From Chitinophagales bacterium (GTDB taxonomy: Bacteria > Bacteroidota > Bacteroidia > Chitinophagales > CAIODY01), in contig JAPJNH010000141.1 of assembly GCA_026461075.1 (NCBI GenBank), positions 1 to 64,000 of the forward strand: a stretch of 64,000 nucleotides of DNA. Direction: 5' to 3'. Shown here one piece after another: positions 1-8,894 of the stretch. How positions within the stretch are numbered: the first letter of the stretch is position 1; every line of letters starts with the position of its first letter. Position numbers and translations under genes: made by a program. The notes below the pieces were generated by a model. The model did no database searches and was not told the DNA's origin. It was given only the letters and a program-made list of their open reading frames with translations.

Positions 1-1751
1 GGCCCTGCCTCACGAAATTTTCGGATGCTGATCAATTTGTCTTCTGGTTTTTGTTCTGCAAGTACTTCCTCTATTCCAAGCAAATTAGCCACACGCATGC
101 AACGCTCTTTCTTGTCGCCACTTAACATGATCACCTTAATGTTTTTAGACTTGGCATAGCGAATCAACTCGACAGCTCCTGCTTTTAATTGTTCCTCCAT
201 AGAGAAGCCTAATTGCCAAACGCCATCTATGTATAAATTAATGGGGAACTCCGATTTAACAGCATTCTCGACAAGGGCAGTAGTACCTAAACATATTTTT
301 CTGCCTTGCTGATCTTCTGCTTTTAATCCTTCTCCTTTTACTTCTTGAATATTTTTTAGCGGAATACTAGGATAATCCTTCAAAGCCTTTACAATCGCTT
401 TTGCAATCGGATGTGAAGAATGCGTTTCCATGCTTTTAACAAGCGAAAATTGTTCTGCTGTCCAATTATGTTCGGAAGGATTTAAAGAGTTTTGCGTAAG
501 CGTTCCTGTTTTATCCATTAACCAAGTTTTGGAATCGGCTAAGGCTTGCATGTGCTGATTACCTTTAAACAAAATTCCATAGCGAGAAGCTTTACCTACA
601 CCAGCCATTACCGCTAATGGAGTCGCTAAGCCCATTGCACAAGGACAAGAAATTACCATTACTGCAATGGCACGGAGTATACTATCAGCAAAAGAGTAGT
701 GTAAGAATAGCATACAACTAAGTAATACTAGTGTTGCGATAATCAATACCGTAGGGACAAACCAAGCTGAAATTTTATCTGCTAATTTTTGAATAGGCGG
801 CAAATCACTCTGCGCTTGTTTCATTAATTCGATGATATGTGCCAAGCGATTGTTTTTTATTTCACTTTGTGCTTTCATCACCGCACTGCCGTCGAGTACG
901 ATTGTACCGCCTGTTAAAGCATCTCCCTGTTTTTTTAGGATTGAATTACTTTCGCCAGTTAGCATAGATTCGTCGACTAAAACTTCGCCCTCCCAAACAC
1001 TTCCGTCCGTTGCAATTCTATCTCCGGTATTCACTTGCAGTCGATCACCTGGAGCAATTTGCGTAGCAGCGATTTCATGAATTTCCACCTGACCTGTCTG
1101 AATGTTTTTTGTCCATAACTTTGCGCTTGGTTCTTGTAATTGCATTAAAGCTCTTAGCGCTGCATTCGTTTTATGAATGCTTCGGTCTTCAATAAATTCT
1201 CCTAACAAAACAAAACAAATGATGGAGGCTGTCGTTTCGAAATACAACATACTTTGCATATCTCCACTAATCCAGTTGACCATACTATAAACATAGGCTG
1301 CTGTTGCCCCCATTAAAATTAAAACATCCATATTGGTCGAACCCTTTCTCATAGAATAGAAAGCCCCTCTGCCAAAGGTTTGCCAGCCAATTATGAAAAC
1401 GGGTGTCGCTAAAATGAATTGAACATATGCCTGATGAAGCCAATGCCAATCTACCCACATGTGTATTAAAAGTGGGGCTGTTAAAATGGCGGTTAACCAA
1501 AATTTTAATGCTAAATGTTTGTTGCTGCTTAAGCCTTTATTTTCCTCTAAAACTGTATATCCGCTCTTTTTTAATTGCTCTTTTACTTTCTTCTCATTGA
1601 CTGTACCAGACACATTGAATCTTGCTGATTTCGTTGCCAAACTAACCTTAACATCTGTATAGCCGGCCTCCTCCAATACTTTCTTCACATTCAAGGAGCA
1701 TGTTTGGCAAGTCATACCATCAATCGACCATTCACAAGTGTTGTTTTCCAT
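1..1751 (-). CDS. copA: Cu(I)-translocating P-type ATPase, C-terminal part missing
   Basis: Inner-membrane P1B-type ATPase that exports copper using ATP. The reading frame is open to the window edge, so only about the first 583 residues are present. Visible in order: one N-terminal heavy-metal-associated domain with GMTCQTC (Cys15, Cys18); hydrophobic helices from about residue 75; a TGES actuator motif; the membrane CPC motif at about 369-371, the usual Cu(I) signature; the phosphorylation site DKTGTLT with Asp at about 413; and a late MLSGD element. The GDGxNDxPAL hinge and last two helices lie outside the window. The start ATG at 1751 is placed just before the metal-binding domain. It is divergent from the beta-helix gene at 1842. 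Copper is favoured over zinc or cadmium because of CPC and the lack of acidic metal ligands. No copper regulator is visible nearby. Confidence 0.93.
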   Translation of the reverse strand, partial: MENNTCEWSIDGMTCQTCSLNVKKVLEEAGYTDVKVSLATKSARFNVSGTVNEKKVKEQLKKSGYTVLEENKGLSSNKHLALKFWLTAILTAPLLIHMWVDWHWLHQAYVQFILATPVFIIGWQTFGRGAFYSMRKGSTNMDVLILMGATAAYVYSMVNWISGDMQSMLYFETTASIICFVLLGEFIEDRSIHKTNAALRALMQLQEPSAKLWTKNIQTGQVEIHEIAATQIAPGDRLQVNTGDRIATDGSVWEGEVLVDESMLTGESNSILKKQGDALTGGTIVLDGSAVMKAQSEIKNNRLAHIIELMKQAQSDLPPIQKLADKISAWFVPTVLIIATLVLLSCMLFLHYSFADSILRAIAVMVISCPCAMGLATPLAVMAGVGKASRYGILFKGNQHMQALADSKTWLMDKTGTLTQNSLNPSEHNWTAEQFSLVKSMETHSSHPIAKAIVKALKDYPSIPLKNIQEVKGEGLKAEDQQGRKICLGTTALVENAVKSEFPINLYIDGVWQLGFSMEEQLKAGAVELIRYAKSKNIKVIMLSGDKKERCMRVANLLGIEEVLAEQKPEDKLISIRKFREAG

Positions 1752-1805
1752 AAGGATAATTATTTATTAAAGGTACGCCTTCGCGAACGAATAGTAGTTA
1801 ACTAA

Positions 1806-1837
1806 TTTGAAAAAAAACAGACTTTATAGGTAATTTG
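1806..1837 (+). promoter_or_regulatory. Candidate Bacteroidota promoter for the beta-helix gene
   Basis: TTTG at 1806-1809 and TAATTTG at 1831-1837, 21 bases apart, resemble the phylum's -33 and -7 elements (the -7 box is one base short of TAnnTTTG). Only four bases separate it from the ATG at 1842, which implies a leaderless or nearly leaderless transcript. Confidence 0.4.
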
Positions 1838-1841
1838 GGAT

Positions 1842-3566
1842 ATGCGAATCTCCGCTTGCGTTATTGTAATTTTCTTTTTTGTTTTTTTGTTAGGTAGTGC
1901 CTTTGCTCAAAATACCTTATATGTTGCACCATCTGGCAGTGATGCCAATGCAGGCACTTCCTTAAATGCCGCTTTTAAAACGATTCAGAAGGCTGCTAAT
2001 ACTGCCGTTCCGGGTACGGTAATTTATATAAAGGCTGGAACCTATCATGAGCGCATAATACCCTATACAACAGGCACTCCAGGAAATGAGATTGTCTTCA
2101 AGCCTTATCAAAATGATCAAGTGATTATAGATGCCGCCGGAACTACCGGTTGGAATATTTTTACCTTTTATGGGCAAGCCTATATGCGCTTAGAAAAGTT
2201 GAATTTTCAATTCAACGATAATAGCGTTTCGGCTTATCAATCTGCCATCGGCTTCGGTAAAAATTCACATCATATAAGTATTAAAAATTGTTCCTTTACG
2301 AATCTACTCAATCCAAATTCCACCGGTATCGTCTTTTGGGGCGATGACACCACCTCTACTGGCGTTCATCATGTTTTGATAGACAGCTGTACTATCGGAG
2401 ACGCTAATTTTTCCTTGCTAAATGGAATCGTGCTAAATGGGAACGTTCATGATATTAGCATCACTCATTCGCATATTCATCATTGTCAATCTTCTGCTAT
2501 TGTAAGCAGTGGCGCAGATTCTGTATCTAAAAAACCAAGTTTTGATTTTGTACGCAATTTGACGATTGTTGGCAATAAGATTGATTCCAATTATAACCTA
2601 ACGCCAGGCTCTTATCAAAGTGCTATTGCCATTAGCTCCTGTAGAAATATAACTATCGAGCGCAATTGGATTTCTCAAAATGATATGGCCATAAGTGTGA
2701 CGGCTTTTAGGCTGAATTCCCTTTCACTAAACCATCTCATTCGGAATAATATCATTTGCCTAAATCATCAAGCCGGACTAAATATTGGTGCATATAGTTA
2801 TCCGAATAGTGGCTGGGTAAAGAATGTCAAGGTGCTTAATAATACCTTTTTTCAAAACAACACACTTTCAAATAGCTATGAATTAATTAGCTTTCCTGCA
2901 GATTCAATAACAGTTGGGAATAATTTAATTTATGCAGGAACTTCGGTGAACTTTATTTATGCAGATTGGAAAGGATTGACGAACCTTCAAAATGTCTTCG
3001 ACTATAATTTTTATGCTTCGCCATTTGCTATTCCTTCAAACATGAATTTTGCTTGGAATAATCAATTTTGCACTGCTTTGGGTTATTTTAAGAGTATCAG
3101 TGGACTGGAGTTGCATGGAGATTTCCAATTGCCAAATTTAGTAGATGAAACTGCCTTATCTTTTAATCCGCACCTTTTCAACAATTCACCCCTAATAAAT
3201 AAAGGGAATGCGCTTTGGTTGCCAGATGCAGGATCAACAGATTACGATGGGCAAGCTCGTTTAAATGGGAGTGCCTTAGATATCGGCGCTGATGAGAATT
3301 TTAATGACTATGCGGTGCCTAATGTTGGAATGAGTGACGATTTAATTAATGCAAAGACTTCAATTCTGGTAAAGAGAAATGGTGACTGGGTTTTTAGCCA
3401 TGATTTTTTGGCCTATGCCATTTTTAGTTCGAATGGACAATTGATTTATCATGGAAGCAATGCTGCGAACGGCGAGGTGCTTAAGTTAAAGGGGGCAGGC
3501 GTATTTGTGATTACTGGACTAGATATTAATCAAGAAATTTGTGAACAGCGGATTATAAAGGAATAA
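1842..3566 (+). CDS. Secreted right-handed parallel beta-helix protein
   Basis: A 574-residue exported protein. Residues 1-22 form a signal peptide ending AFA, followed by LYVAPSGSDANAGTS, the typical opening of DUF1565/pectate-lyase-like beta-helix proteins. Residues about 30-460 carry repeated short strands with Asn ladders and phrases such as ITIERN, resembling parallel beta-helix rungs that bind or cleave polysaccharide. A motif like DIGADE near 484-489 is common at the end of such helices. The last 70 residues look like a weak T9SS type A sorting domain. No catalytic residues can be assigned by eye, so enzymatic activity is unproven. It is a single gene, divergent from the copper ATPase and followed by ispA-like polyprenyl synthase on its own promoter. 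Confidence 0.8.
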   Translation: MRISACVIVIFFFVFLLGSAFAQNTLYVAPSGSDANAGTSLNAAFKTIQKAANTAVPGTVIYIKAGTYHERIIPYTTGTPGNEIVFKPYQNDQVIIDAAGTTGWNIFTFYGQAYMRLEKLNFQFNDNSVSAYQSAIGFGKNSHHISIKNCSFTNLLNPNSTGIVFWGDDTTSTGVHHVLIDSCTIGDANFSLLNGIVLNGNVHDISITHSHIHHCQSSAIVSSGADSVSKKPSFDFVRNLTIVGNKIDSNYNLTPGSYQSAIAISSCRNITIERNWISQNDMAISVTAFRLNSLSLNHLIRNNIICLNHQAGLNIGAYSYPNSGWVKNVKVLNNTFFQNNTLSNSYELISFPADSITVGNNLIYAGTSVNFIYADWKGLTNLQNVFDYNFYASPFAIPSNMNFAWNNQFCTALGYFKSISGLELHGDFQLPNLVDETALSFNPHLFNNSPLINKGNALWLPDAGSTDYDGQARLNGSALDIGADENFNDYAVPNVGMSDDLINAKTSILVKRNGDWVFSHDFLAYAIFSSNGQLIYHGSNAANGEVLKLKGAGVFVITGLDINQEICEQRIIKE

Positions 3567-3591
3567 TCAGGAAATACTGCCCATTTTCTTA

Positions 3592-3599
3592 TAGATTTG
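3592..3599 (+). promoter_or_regulatory. -7 promoter element (TAGATTTG)
   Basis: TAGATTTG matches the Bacteroidota -7 consensus TAnnTTTG exactly. It lies 19 bases before the GTG at 3619 and 31 before the ATG at 3631. No convincing -33 TTG is seen at the right distance. Confidence 0.5.
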
Positions 3600-3618
3600 C
3601 AGTACTAAATAGTTACTC

Positions 3619-4587
3619 GTGTCCGTTTCGATGATACAATCTGTTATTGCCGTTGAACTAAAAGAGTTTGAGCATTATTTCGATAATGCCCTTAAGAGCA
3701 AGGTTTCTCTTCTCGACATAGTTATGAAGTATATTGTTCGTCGTAAAGGCAAACAAATGCGTCCAATGTTCGTGCTTTTAAGTGCAGGAACAAATGGTAC
3801 AATTGCAGATCGTACTTATCGTGCGGCTTCCATGATTGAACTATTGCATACAGCGACACTCGTACATGATGACGTAGTGGATGATTCCTATCAACGCCGC
3901 GGCTTCTGGAGCATTAATGCATTGTGGAAGAATAAAATTGCAGTTTTAGTTGGTGATTATTTGTTATCCAAAGGCTTATTGCTCGCGGTAGATAATGGCG
4001 ATTTTGATATGCTTCAAATTGTTAGTAATGCGGTGAAGCGGATGAGTGAGGGGGAATTATTGCAAATCGAAAAAGCGCGTCGCCTAGATATTGATGAAGC
4101 GGTTTACTATGATATTATTAAAGGTAAAACAGCCTCCTTAATTGCAACTTCTTGCGCTATCGGAGCCGCCTCTGTCGGAGCCGATAAAGAAACAATTCAG
4201 TTGTTTTATCAAATAGGCGAGGATGTCGGGATGGCCTTCCAAATTAAGGATGACCTTTTTGATTATGCAGATGCGGATGTAGGCAAGCCTACCCATATCG
4301 ATATCAAAGAAAAGAAAATGACGCTTCCACTAATATACGCTTTGCAAAAAGCGGATAGTAAGCTCCGTCGAGAAATGATTCAAGTGGTGAAACGCCATAA
4401 TACCGACAAAAAGAAGGTCGATTGGTTGATTTCAAAGGTGATCGAACTTGGAGGAATGGAGTATGCAAAAAATAAGATGAATGCGTTTTATCAAAATGCG
4501 CTGAATGCGATGGCGACCTGCCCAAAGAATCAATATGCTGATTCCCTTACGCAGCTGATTACTTATACTATTGAGAGGACTAAATAA
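3619..4587 (+). CDS. Polyprenyl (octaprenyl-type) diphosphate synthase
   Basis: Trans-isoprenyl diphosphate synthase that condenses isopentenyl diphosphate onto an allylic primer to make the long chain used for menaquinone side chains. The 322-residue length is normal. The first aspartate-rich motif DDVVDD is at about 84-89 after RRKGKQMRPM, and the second, KDDLFDY, is near residue 210; both bind Mg-diphosphate. Two starts are possible: GTG at 3619 (used here) and ATG at 3631, only four codons downstream; I cannot decide between them. It has its own -7 box and a strong terminator after it, so it is probably monocistronic. Chain length cannot be told from sequence here. Confidence 0.92.
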   Translation: MSVSMIQSVIAVELKEFEHYFDNALKSKVSLLDIVMKYIVRRKGKQMRPMFVLLSAGTNGTIADRTYRAASMIELLHTATLVHDDVVDDSYQRRGFWSINALWKNKIAVLVGDYLLSKGLLLAVDNGDFDMLQIVSNAVKRMSEGELLQIEKARRLDIDEAVYYDIIKGKTASLIATSCAIGAASVGADKETIQLFYQIGEDVGMAFQIKDDLFDYADADVGKPTHIDIKEKKMTLPLIYALQKADSKLRREMIQVVKRHNTDKKKVDWLISKVIELGGMEYAKNKMNAFYQNALNAMATCPKNQYADSLTQLITYTIERTK

Positions 4588-4620
4588 AAAAAAGGGCGGT
4601 GTAGTTTGCCGCCCCTTTTC
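4588..4620. terminator. Shared intrinsic terminator between convergent genes
   Basis: Stem AAAGGGCGG (4591-4599), loop of nine bases, CCGCCCCTTTT (4609-4619), with one bulged C. It has an A tract on one side and a T tract on the other, so it can serve both the gene ending at 4587 and the reverse gene ending at 4626. Confidence 0.8.
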
Positions 4621-4625
4621 TAAAA

Positions 4626-5315
4626 TCAGTGAATGCTGATTTTTTGGACCACCCTGTTAGGATTTTGGATCACTTCAGCAACGTATACCCCTGTGCTGAG
4701 TGAAAAAGGCAGTTGGATTTCTTTATCTGCTTTGCAAGAGAAGACTCTTTGACCAATTGAATTATATAACTCAAAGGAACTTCCGTTTTGCAAGGATTGG
4801 TCTAAGTAAATGCGGTTAGTACCGGCATCAAAAACAATGTGGTTGTTTGGTTGAATGCTCTCAATGCCGGTAAAGAAATTGACATGTACATTTTGAGTGA
4901 AACTGTCAATGAGAATTTGGTTGATTTGAAAGCTGTCAGCAGTCTGAACACGCGGCCAAATAACCACAATATCGTCTGGAACTAAAAAGTGTTGAGGGTC
5001 GGGACTATAATTAAACACCACATAAGGGAATGTATCCGTCAGTGGATTTAAGTTAGTGATAGGAACATTTAAAGCTAAAGTGTCTACCGGACCATTTCCT
5101 GCTTTCAGTAAGAAATCAACGGTTCCTGTAAATACTACATTCCCAGTATTGATAGTCACAACATCGAAACTGTAATTAGTAGACGGTTGTGATACTGTAA
5201 CAATAGAAGGGAAAGAAATGTACGGAGGGTTAGACGCAATAATACGCAATTGAGGTTGCGCCCACGCTAGCATGGGGAACAACAAAACTGCTAATAAGAA
5301 AATGCGCTTTAACAT
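4626..5315 (-). CDS. Small secreted protein with T9SS sorting domain
   Basis: A 229-residue exported protein of unknown function. The start is set at the ATG at 5315 (MLKRIFLLAVLLFPMLAWAQ), because the open frame upstream to 5372 would put 19 residues before an obvious signal peptide and a -7 promoter box lies in between. After the signal peptide comes a beta-rich region of about 130 residues resembling a CARDB/Ig-like fold. The last 75 residues (YLDQSLQNGSSFELYN onward, ending in VVQKISIH) have the pattern of a T9SS type A C-terminal signal, so it is probably exported to the cell surface. It converges on the polyprenyl synthase and diverges from the helical-repeat gene at 5452. Confidence 0.75.
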   Translation of the reverse strand: MLKRIFLLAVLLFPMLAWAQPQLRIIASNPPYISFPSIVTVSQPSTNYSFDVVTINTGNVVFTGTVDFLLKAGNGPVDTLALNVPITNLNPLTDTFPYVVFNYSPDPQHFLVPDDIVVIWPRVQTADSFQINQILIDSFTQNVHVNFFTGIESIQPNNHIVFDAGTNRIYLDQSLQNGSSFELYNSIGQRVFSCKADKEIQLPFSLSTGVYVAEVIQNPNRVVQKISIH

Positions 5316-5336
5316 AATTCGTACTGTTTGATAAAT

Positions 5337-5344
5337 CAAATTTA
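5337..5344 (-). promoter_or_regulatory. -7 promoter element (TAAATTTG)
   Basis: On the reverse strand TAAATTTG matches TAnnTTTG, 21 bases before the ATG at 5315. It supports that start over the upstream one. A TTTTG lies further upstream but at a spacing longer than usual. Confidence 0.5.
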
Positions 5345-5414
5345 AGACCCTTTTTACTAAAAGGAAGTACAAAATAAAGAAAATCTTACGCGTCCAAAAA
5401 TTTAAAATTAACTG

Positions 5415-5422
5415 TAACTTTG
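5415..5422 (+). promoter_or_regulatory. -7 promoter element (TAACTTTG)
   Basis: Exact TAnnTTTG match, 29 bases before the ATG at 5452. No clear -33 element. Confidence 0.5.
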
Positions 5423-5451
5423 TATTCGTTCCCCATATAAAAGGGTTTGCA

Positions 5452-6915
5452 ATGGATTTGTTGGCAAAAATTATTACACAGATGACGAAGGAAGAAGTGC
5501 GCTTTTTCCGCCTTTTTGTCGATCGTCAAGATTATGCATTCACCCGTAAGGATAAGGAGTTGTTTCACTTATATCGAGAACAAGGGGAAGGCTTGAATGA
5601 GCGATTAATTGCGGAGAAATGGTATGGGAAAAGTGCCGGAATGAATAGTTTTTATCGTTTAAAAAACAGATTACTTGCTGTCGTTAATAAAAGCCTTGTC
5701 GTCCAACATATGGAAGAGGATGAGTCGATGAAGCTTCTCTATGGCTTACTAATTTATCAGCATCATTATGGTCAGAAGAATTATAAAGTTGCTGCTTATT
5801 ATTTAAACAAATTGGAACGCACAGCAGAGAAGGAAGAACAATTTAGTTTGTTGGATTTAATTTTGAGCGAGCAAATTAAGTTAGCAGCAGACTATACAAC
5901 AGCCAATCCAAAGGAGATTATTGAAAAAAGAACTTCGAACGCAAAGAAGAATGAACCAATTGCTGCCTTGGATCAAATTTTGGCTCAAATACATTTCGAT
6001 TTAAAAGTAAGTCAGAATTATGGTCGGCAGAATACAACGTTGTATGAATATTTGGAACAGCTTTTAAAAAGAACTTCGTTTGAAAATGAGTTGAAAAATT
6101 CACGCGTTTTTCAGGTGAAATTCTTTGACGCAATTAGTCAAATTTTATTACAGCAACATGATTATATTAAACTGGAAACCTTTGCGCAAGAGGCTATTCA
6201 GCTATTTAAAAAGAAGAAGTGGTTCGATAAAGCGCATCATGAAATTGCTTTAAAAATGCATACCTATTGGGTAAACGCTTTGTTCAAAAATGGCAGGTAT
6301 ACACAGTCGTTAAAAGCGGCGGAAGCTTTGAAGAATGAGATGGAGAAATATGATAGAATGTTAGAAGATAAGTATCTAATTTTCTATTATAATGCACTCA
6401 TCATTAATTACTCTGTAATCGATCCGGTGAAGGCGATTAGTCTATTGGAAAAATTGAAAGATGAAAGGAAGATTCAAGCAGAATCCTTTTACTTCCATTT
6501 CGTGTTAATCAACCTGGCTATTCTTTATTACCGCGATAAAAATTATGAAAAATCTATTGATCATATTATCGCATTAAGCACGCGTAGTAGTTTTAAAAAA
6601 GCAGCTCCGCTCTTGCAATTAAAACTGGCAGTATTGGAGTTGATGATTCGTCTAGAACGTAAGGAGTTTGAAGTGATTTTGTATCGTCAAAAACAGATCT
6701 TGCGACAGTTTAAATCAGAGTTTGAAAGTGTTGAAGGGCGTCGTCAAAAAGAAATGCTTGGATTAATTGGGATGCTCTCAAAGCCAAAATTATTGAAGGA
6801 GTGGAAAACGCGCATACAAGAATTTATTAGTAATCGTGATAGCAGTTTGCCAGAAGATGCTGATTTAATTGATTATGATCGTTGGGCGAAACAGCAGTTA
6901 CAGCAACGTCGATAA
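5452..6915 (+). CDS. Conserved helical-repeat (TPR-like) protein of unknown function
   Basis: A 487-residue, almost wholly alpha-helical, soluble protein without signal peptide. It opens with MDLLAKIITQMTKEEVRFF and a basic segment (KDKELFHLYREQ) followed by FYRLKNRLLAVVNKSL. I believe this opening recurs in an uncharacterised Bacteroidota family, but I know no function for it. Residues 100-420 show successive amphipathic helix pairs with spaced Tyr, Ala and Leu like TPR or solenoid repeats. The C-terminus is charged and Gln/Arg-rich (WAKQQLQQRR). A protein-interaction scaffold is the reasonable inference. It is transcribed alone or ahead of the SDR gene 19 bases downstream. Confidence 0.7.
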   Translation: MDLLAKIITQMTKEEVRFFRLFVDRQDYAFTRKDKELFHLYREQGEGLNERLIAEKWYGKSAGMNSFYRLKNRLLAVVNKSLVVQHMEEDESMKLLYGLLIYQHHYGQKNYKVAAYYLNKLERTAEKEEQFSLLDLILSEQIKLAADYTTANPKEIIEKRTSNAKKNEPIAALDQILAQIHFDLKVSQNYGRQNTTLYEYLEQLLKRTSFENELKNSRVFQVKFFDAISQILLQQHDYIKLETFAQEAIQLFKKKKWFDKAHHEIALKMHTYWVNALFKNGRYTQSLKAAEALKNEMEKYDRMLEDKYLIFYYNALIINYSVIDPVKAISLLEKLKDERKIQAESFYFHFVLINLAILYYRDKNYEKSIDHIIALSTRSSFKKAAPLLQLKLAVLELMIRLERKEFEVILYRQKQILRQFKSEFESVEGRRQKEMLGLIGMLSKPKLLKEWKTRIQEFISNRDSSLPEDADLIDYDRWAKQQLQQRR

Positions 6916-6920
6916 TTTAG

Positions 6921-6928
6921 TATCTTTA
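6921..6928 (+). promoter_or_regulatory. Possible -7 element (TATCTTTA)
   Basis: One mismatch to TAnnTTTG, and six bases before the ATG at 6935. If used it would give a leaderless mRNA for the SDR/VOC pair. Read-through from the upstream gene is the alternative. Confidence 0.3.
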
Positions 6929-6934
6929 TAGCCT

Positions 6935-7741
6935 ATGCATCGTCAAAAATTAAGAGCAGATAGGGTAGTCGTAATTACAGGCGCAAGCTCTGGAATCGGT
7001 GCTGAATTTGCACTGCAATTGGCTCAGTCTGGTACACGTTTATATCTTGTCGGACGTGATATGCAACGATTAGAAAAAGTTGCGCACGAAGCCTCTCTTC
7101 AAGGAGCTTCTTCCATCTGTTTGACTTGTGATATGTCTAAGCCTACGGAGGTAGAGAAATTAGTTCAAACATTATCCCGTGCCGAAGCTCATGTAGATTT
7201 ATTGATCAATAACGCAGGTCTGAGTCAACGAGGCTATGCTGCTGAAACTAGCTTGGAGGTCGATCGCTACTTGATGGAAGTGAATTATTTTTCAGCGATC
7301 ATCCTTACAAAAGGACTGCTCCCGCTATTACATAAGAGCACGGCTCCGAAAATAATTATTCTAAGCAGCTTATCTGGAAAGTTTGGATTCTTTCAACGTT
7401 CCGCTTATGCTGCTTCCAAACACGCCTTGCATGGGTTCTTCGAATCTTTGCAGGTAGAGAATTATGCGAATGGCTTACGAATTACATTAGCATGTCCAGG
7501 GCGCGTGCAAACGCCTATTTCTATGAATGCCATGAAAGGGGATGGTTCTAGTCATAATCAAATGGATGCTGGTCAGCAAAATGGCATTCCAGTGGATGCC
7601 TGTGTTAGTCAAATTTTAAACGCGTCTAGCAAAGGTCGATTTGAAGTGATTATTGCACAAAACGAAACGCTACTACTACGTTTGAAGGCCATTTCTCATC
7701 AGCTGTTTTTTAAATTAGCACAAAAAGTAAAAGATAAATAA
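6935..7741 (+). CDS. Short-chain dehydrogenase/reductase (SDR)
   Basis: NAD(P)-dependent oxidoreductase of the classical SDR family; the substrate is unknown. The cofactor motif TGASSGIG is at about residues 16-23, NNAG (within LLINNAGLSQRG) follows, then the catalytic Ser of ILSSLSGKFG and the YAASK active site (Tyr and Lys four apart). The length of 268 residues is usual. The C-terminal region resembles the DHRS7-like membrane-associated subgroup. Its TAA overlaps the ATG of the VOC gene by one base (TAATG), so the two are almost certainly translated together. Confidence 0.9.
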   Translation: MHRQKLRADRVVVITGASSGIGAEFALQLAQSGTRLYLVGRDMQRLEKVAHEASLQGASSICLTCDMSKPTEVEKLVQTLSRAEAHVDLLINNAGLSQRGYAAETSLEVDRYLMEVNYFSAIILTKGLLPLLHKSTAPKIIILSSLSGKFGFFQRSAYAASKHALHGFFESLQVENYANGLRITLACPGRVQTPISMNAMKGDGSSHNQMDAGQQNGIPVDACVSQILNASSKGRFEVIIAQNETLLLRLKAISHQLFFKLAQKVKDK

Positions 7742-8802
7742 TGCAATCAGTTTTCGCAGGGATACAACAAGTTGGAATTGGAGTAAGTGATGTTGAACAA
7801 GCTTACCAATGGTATAAGAAACATTTCGGAATGGATATTCCTATGTTCCGTGATAGCGCAGAAGCTAAATTAATGGTGCGCTATACAGGCGGTGAAGCAC
7901 ATCGTAGAACAGCTTATCTTGCGCTTAATGTTGCAGGTGGTGCCGGTTTTGAAATTTGGCAATATACGAGTCGTAAACCTCAGCCCGCAAGTTTTCCAAT
8001 CACCCTATCAACTGCTGGAATTGTAGCGGTTAAAATGAAGACGCGTTCCTTAACGCAAGCAGCTAACTTTTTCGAGAATCAGCATGTAAACTTGCTTCAA
8101 AAGAACTTGGAGGATAATAGTTTTAAAAGCCTTTGGCTGACTGACCCTTACGGGAATTTGTTTCAATGTGTAGAGGATGAAAACTGGTTTGCAGAACCAC
8201 TTTCAGCAGCAAGTACGGGTGGCGTAGTTGGAGCAGTGATTGCAGTGAAGGATATGGACAAAGCACTTGCTTTCTATAAGAAGGTGCTTAATCTTGATCA
8301 AGTAATTTATGACAAGACAGGAGTCTTTGAAGATTTGAAAAATGTGCCAGGAGGAAAGTCTAATTTACGTCGTGTATTATTGACCCAAAGTCAAGGTGTG
8401 ACAGGAGCGTTCTCACGTATGCTGGGTCCTTCTCAGATTGAATTAATTTGTACGGACGAGTGTAAAGAACAGCCACATAGCTTTGCAAATCGCTACTGGG
8501 GTGATTTAGGTTATATCCATTTGTGTTTTGATACGATTGGAATGAAAGCACATGAGAATAATTGTGAAGCCTTAGGATACCCTTTAACAGTTAATAGTGC
8601 TGGTGCCTTTGATATGGGCGAAGCTGCTGGTCAATTTACCTACAATGAAGACCCGGATGGTACATTGTTGGAGTATGTTGAAACCTTTAAAATCCCGATG
8701 TTAAAATCAATTGGATGGTATCTCGATTTGCGCAAACGTGATTCTATGAAGCCTCTGCCGAATTGGATGTTAAAAACGCTCCGCTTTAATCGCGAGAAAT
8801 AA
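7741..8802 (+). CDS. Two-domain VOC (glyoxalase/dioxygenase-fold) protein
   Basis: A 353-residue member of the vicinal oxygen chelate superfamily with two modules, roughly residues 5-145 and 155-315, each beginning with a strand followed by (D)xxxAxxFY-like helices (DVEQAYQWY and DMDKALAFY). By eye, domain 1 lacks most metal ligands (Gln where His is common, Gln in GNLFQCVE), while domain 2 keeps a Glu (IELIC), a His (YIHLCFD) and a Glu (LLEYVE). A single metal site in the second half is therefore likely. It is not 4-hydroxyphenylpyruvate dioxygenase. It overlaps the SDR gene by one base and ends at a strong terminator, so the two enzymes probably act on one substrate pathway. Confidence 0.8.
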   Translation: MQSVFAGIQQVGIGVSDVEQAYQWYKKHFGMDIPMFRDSAEAKLMVRYTGGEAHRRTAYLALNVAGGAGFEIWQYTSRKPQPASFPITLSTAGIVAVKMKTRSLTQAANFFENQHVNLLQKNLEDNSFKSLWLTDPYGNLFQCVEDENWFAEPLSAASTGGVVGAVIAVKDMDKALAFYKKVLNLDQVIYDKTGVFEDLKNVPGGKSNLRRVLLTQSQGVTGAFSRMLGPSQIELICTDECKEQPHSFANRYWGDLGYIHLCFDTIGMKAHENNCEALGYPLTVNSAGAFDMGEAAGQFTYNEDPDGTLLEYVETFKIPMLKSIGWYLDLRKRDSMKPLPNWMLKTLRFNREK

Positions 8803-8822
8803 ATAAAACTCTTTTTAACTCG

Positions 8823-8850
8823 AAAAGGCGCCCAAATGGGCGCCTTTTTT
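8823..8850 (+). terminator. Strong intrinsic terminator after the SDR/VOC pair
   Basis: Perfect 11-base stem AAAAGGCGCCC (8823-8833), loop AAAT, GGGCGCCTTTT (8838-8848), followed by a run of T. Confidence 0.92.
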
Positions 8851-8894
8851 TATGCGGTTTTTTGTCAAAAGACAACATTGATACGCCCTTTTGT

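Noticed and set aside
7741-8802. 4-hydroxyphenylpyruvate dioxygenase (would pair with homogentisate dioxygenase)
   Set aside because: Length and two-domain layout are similar, but the HPPD C-terminal motifs are not visible and the genes are 22 kb apart.
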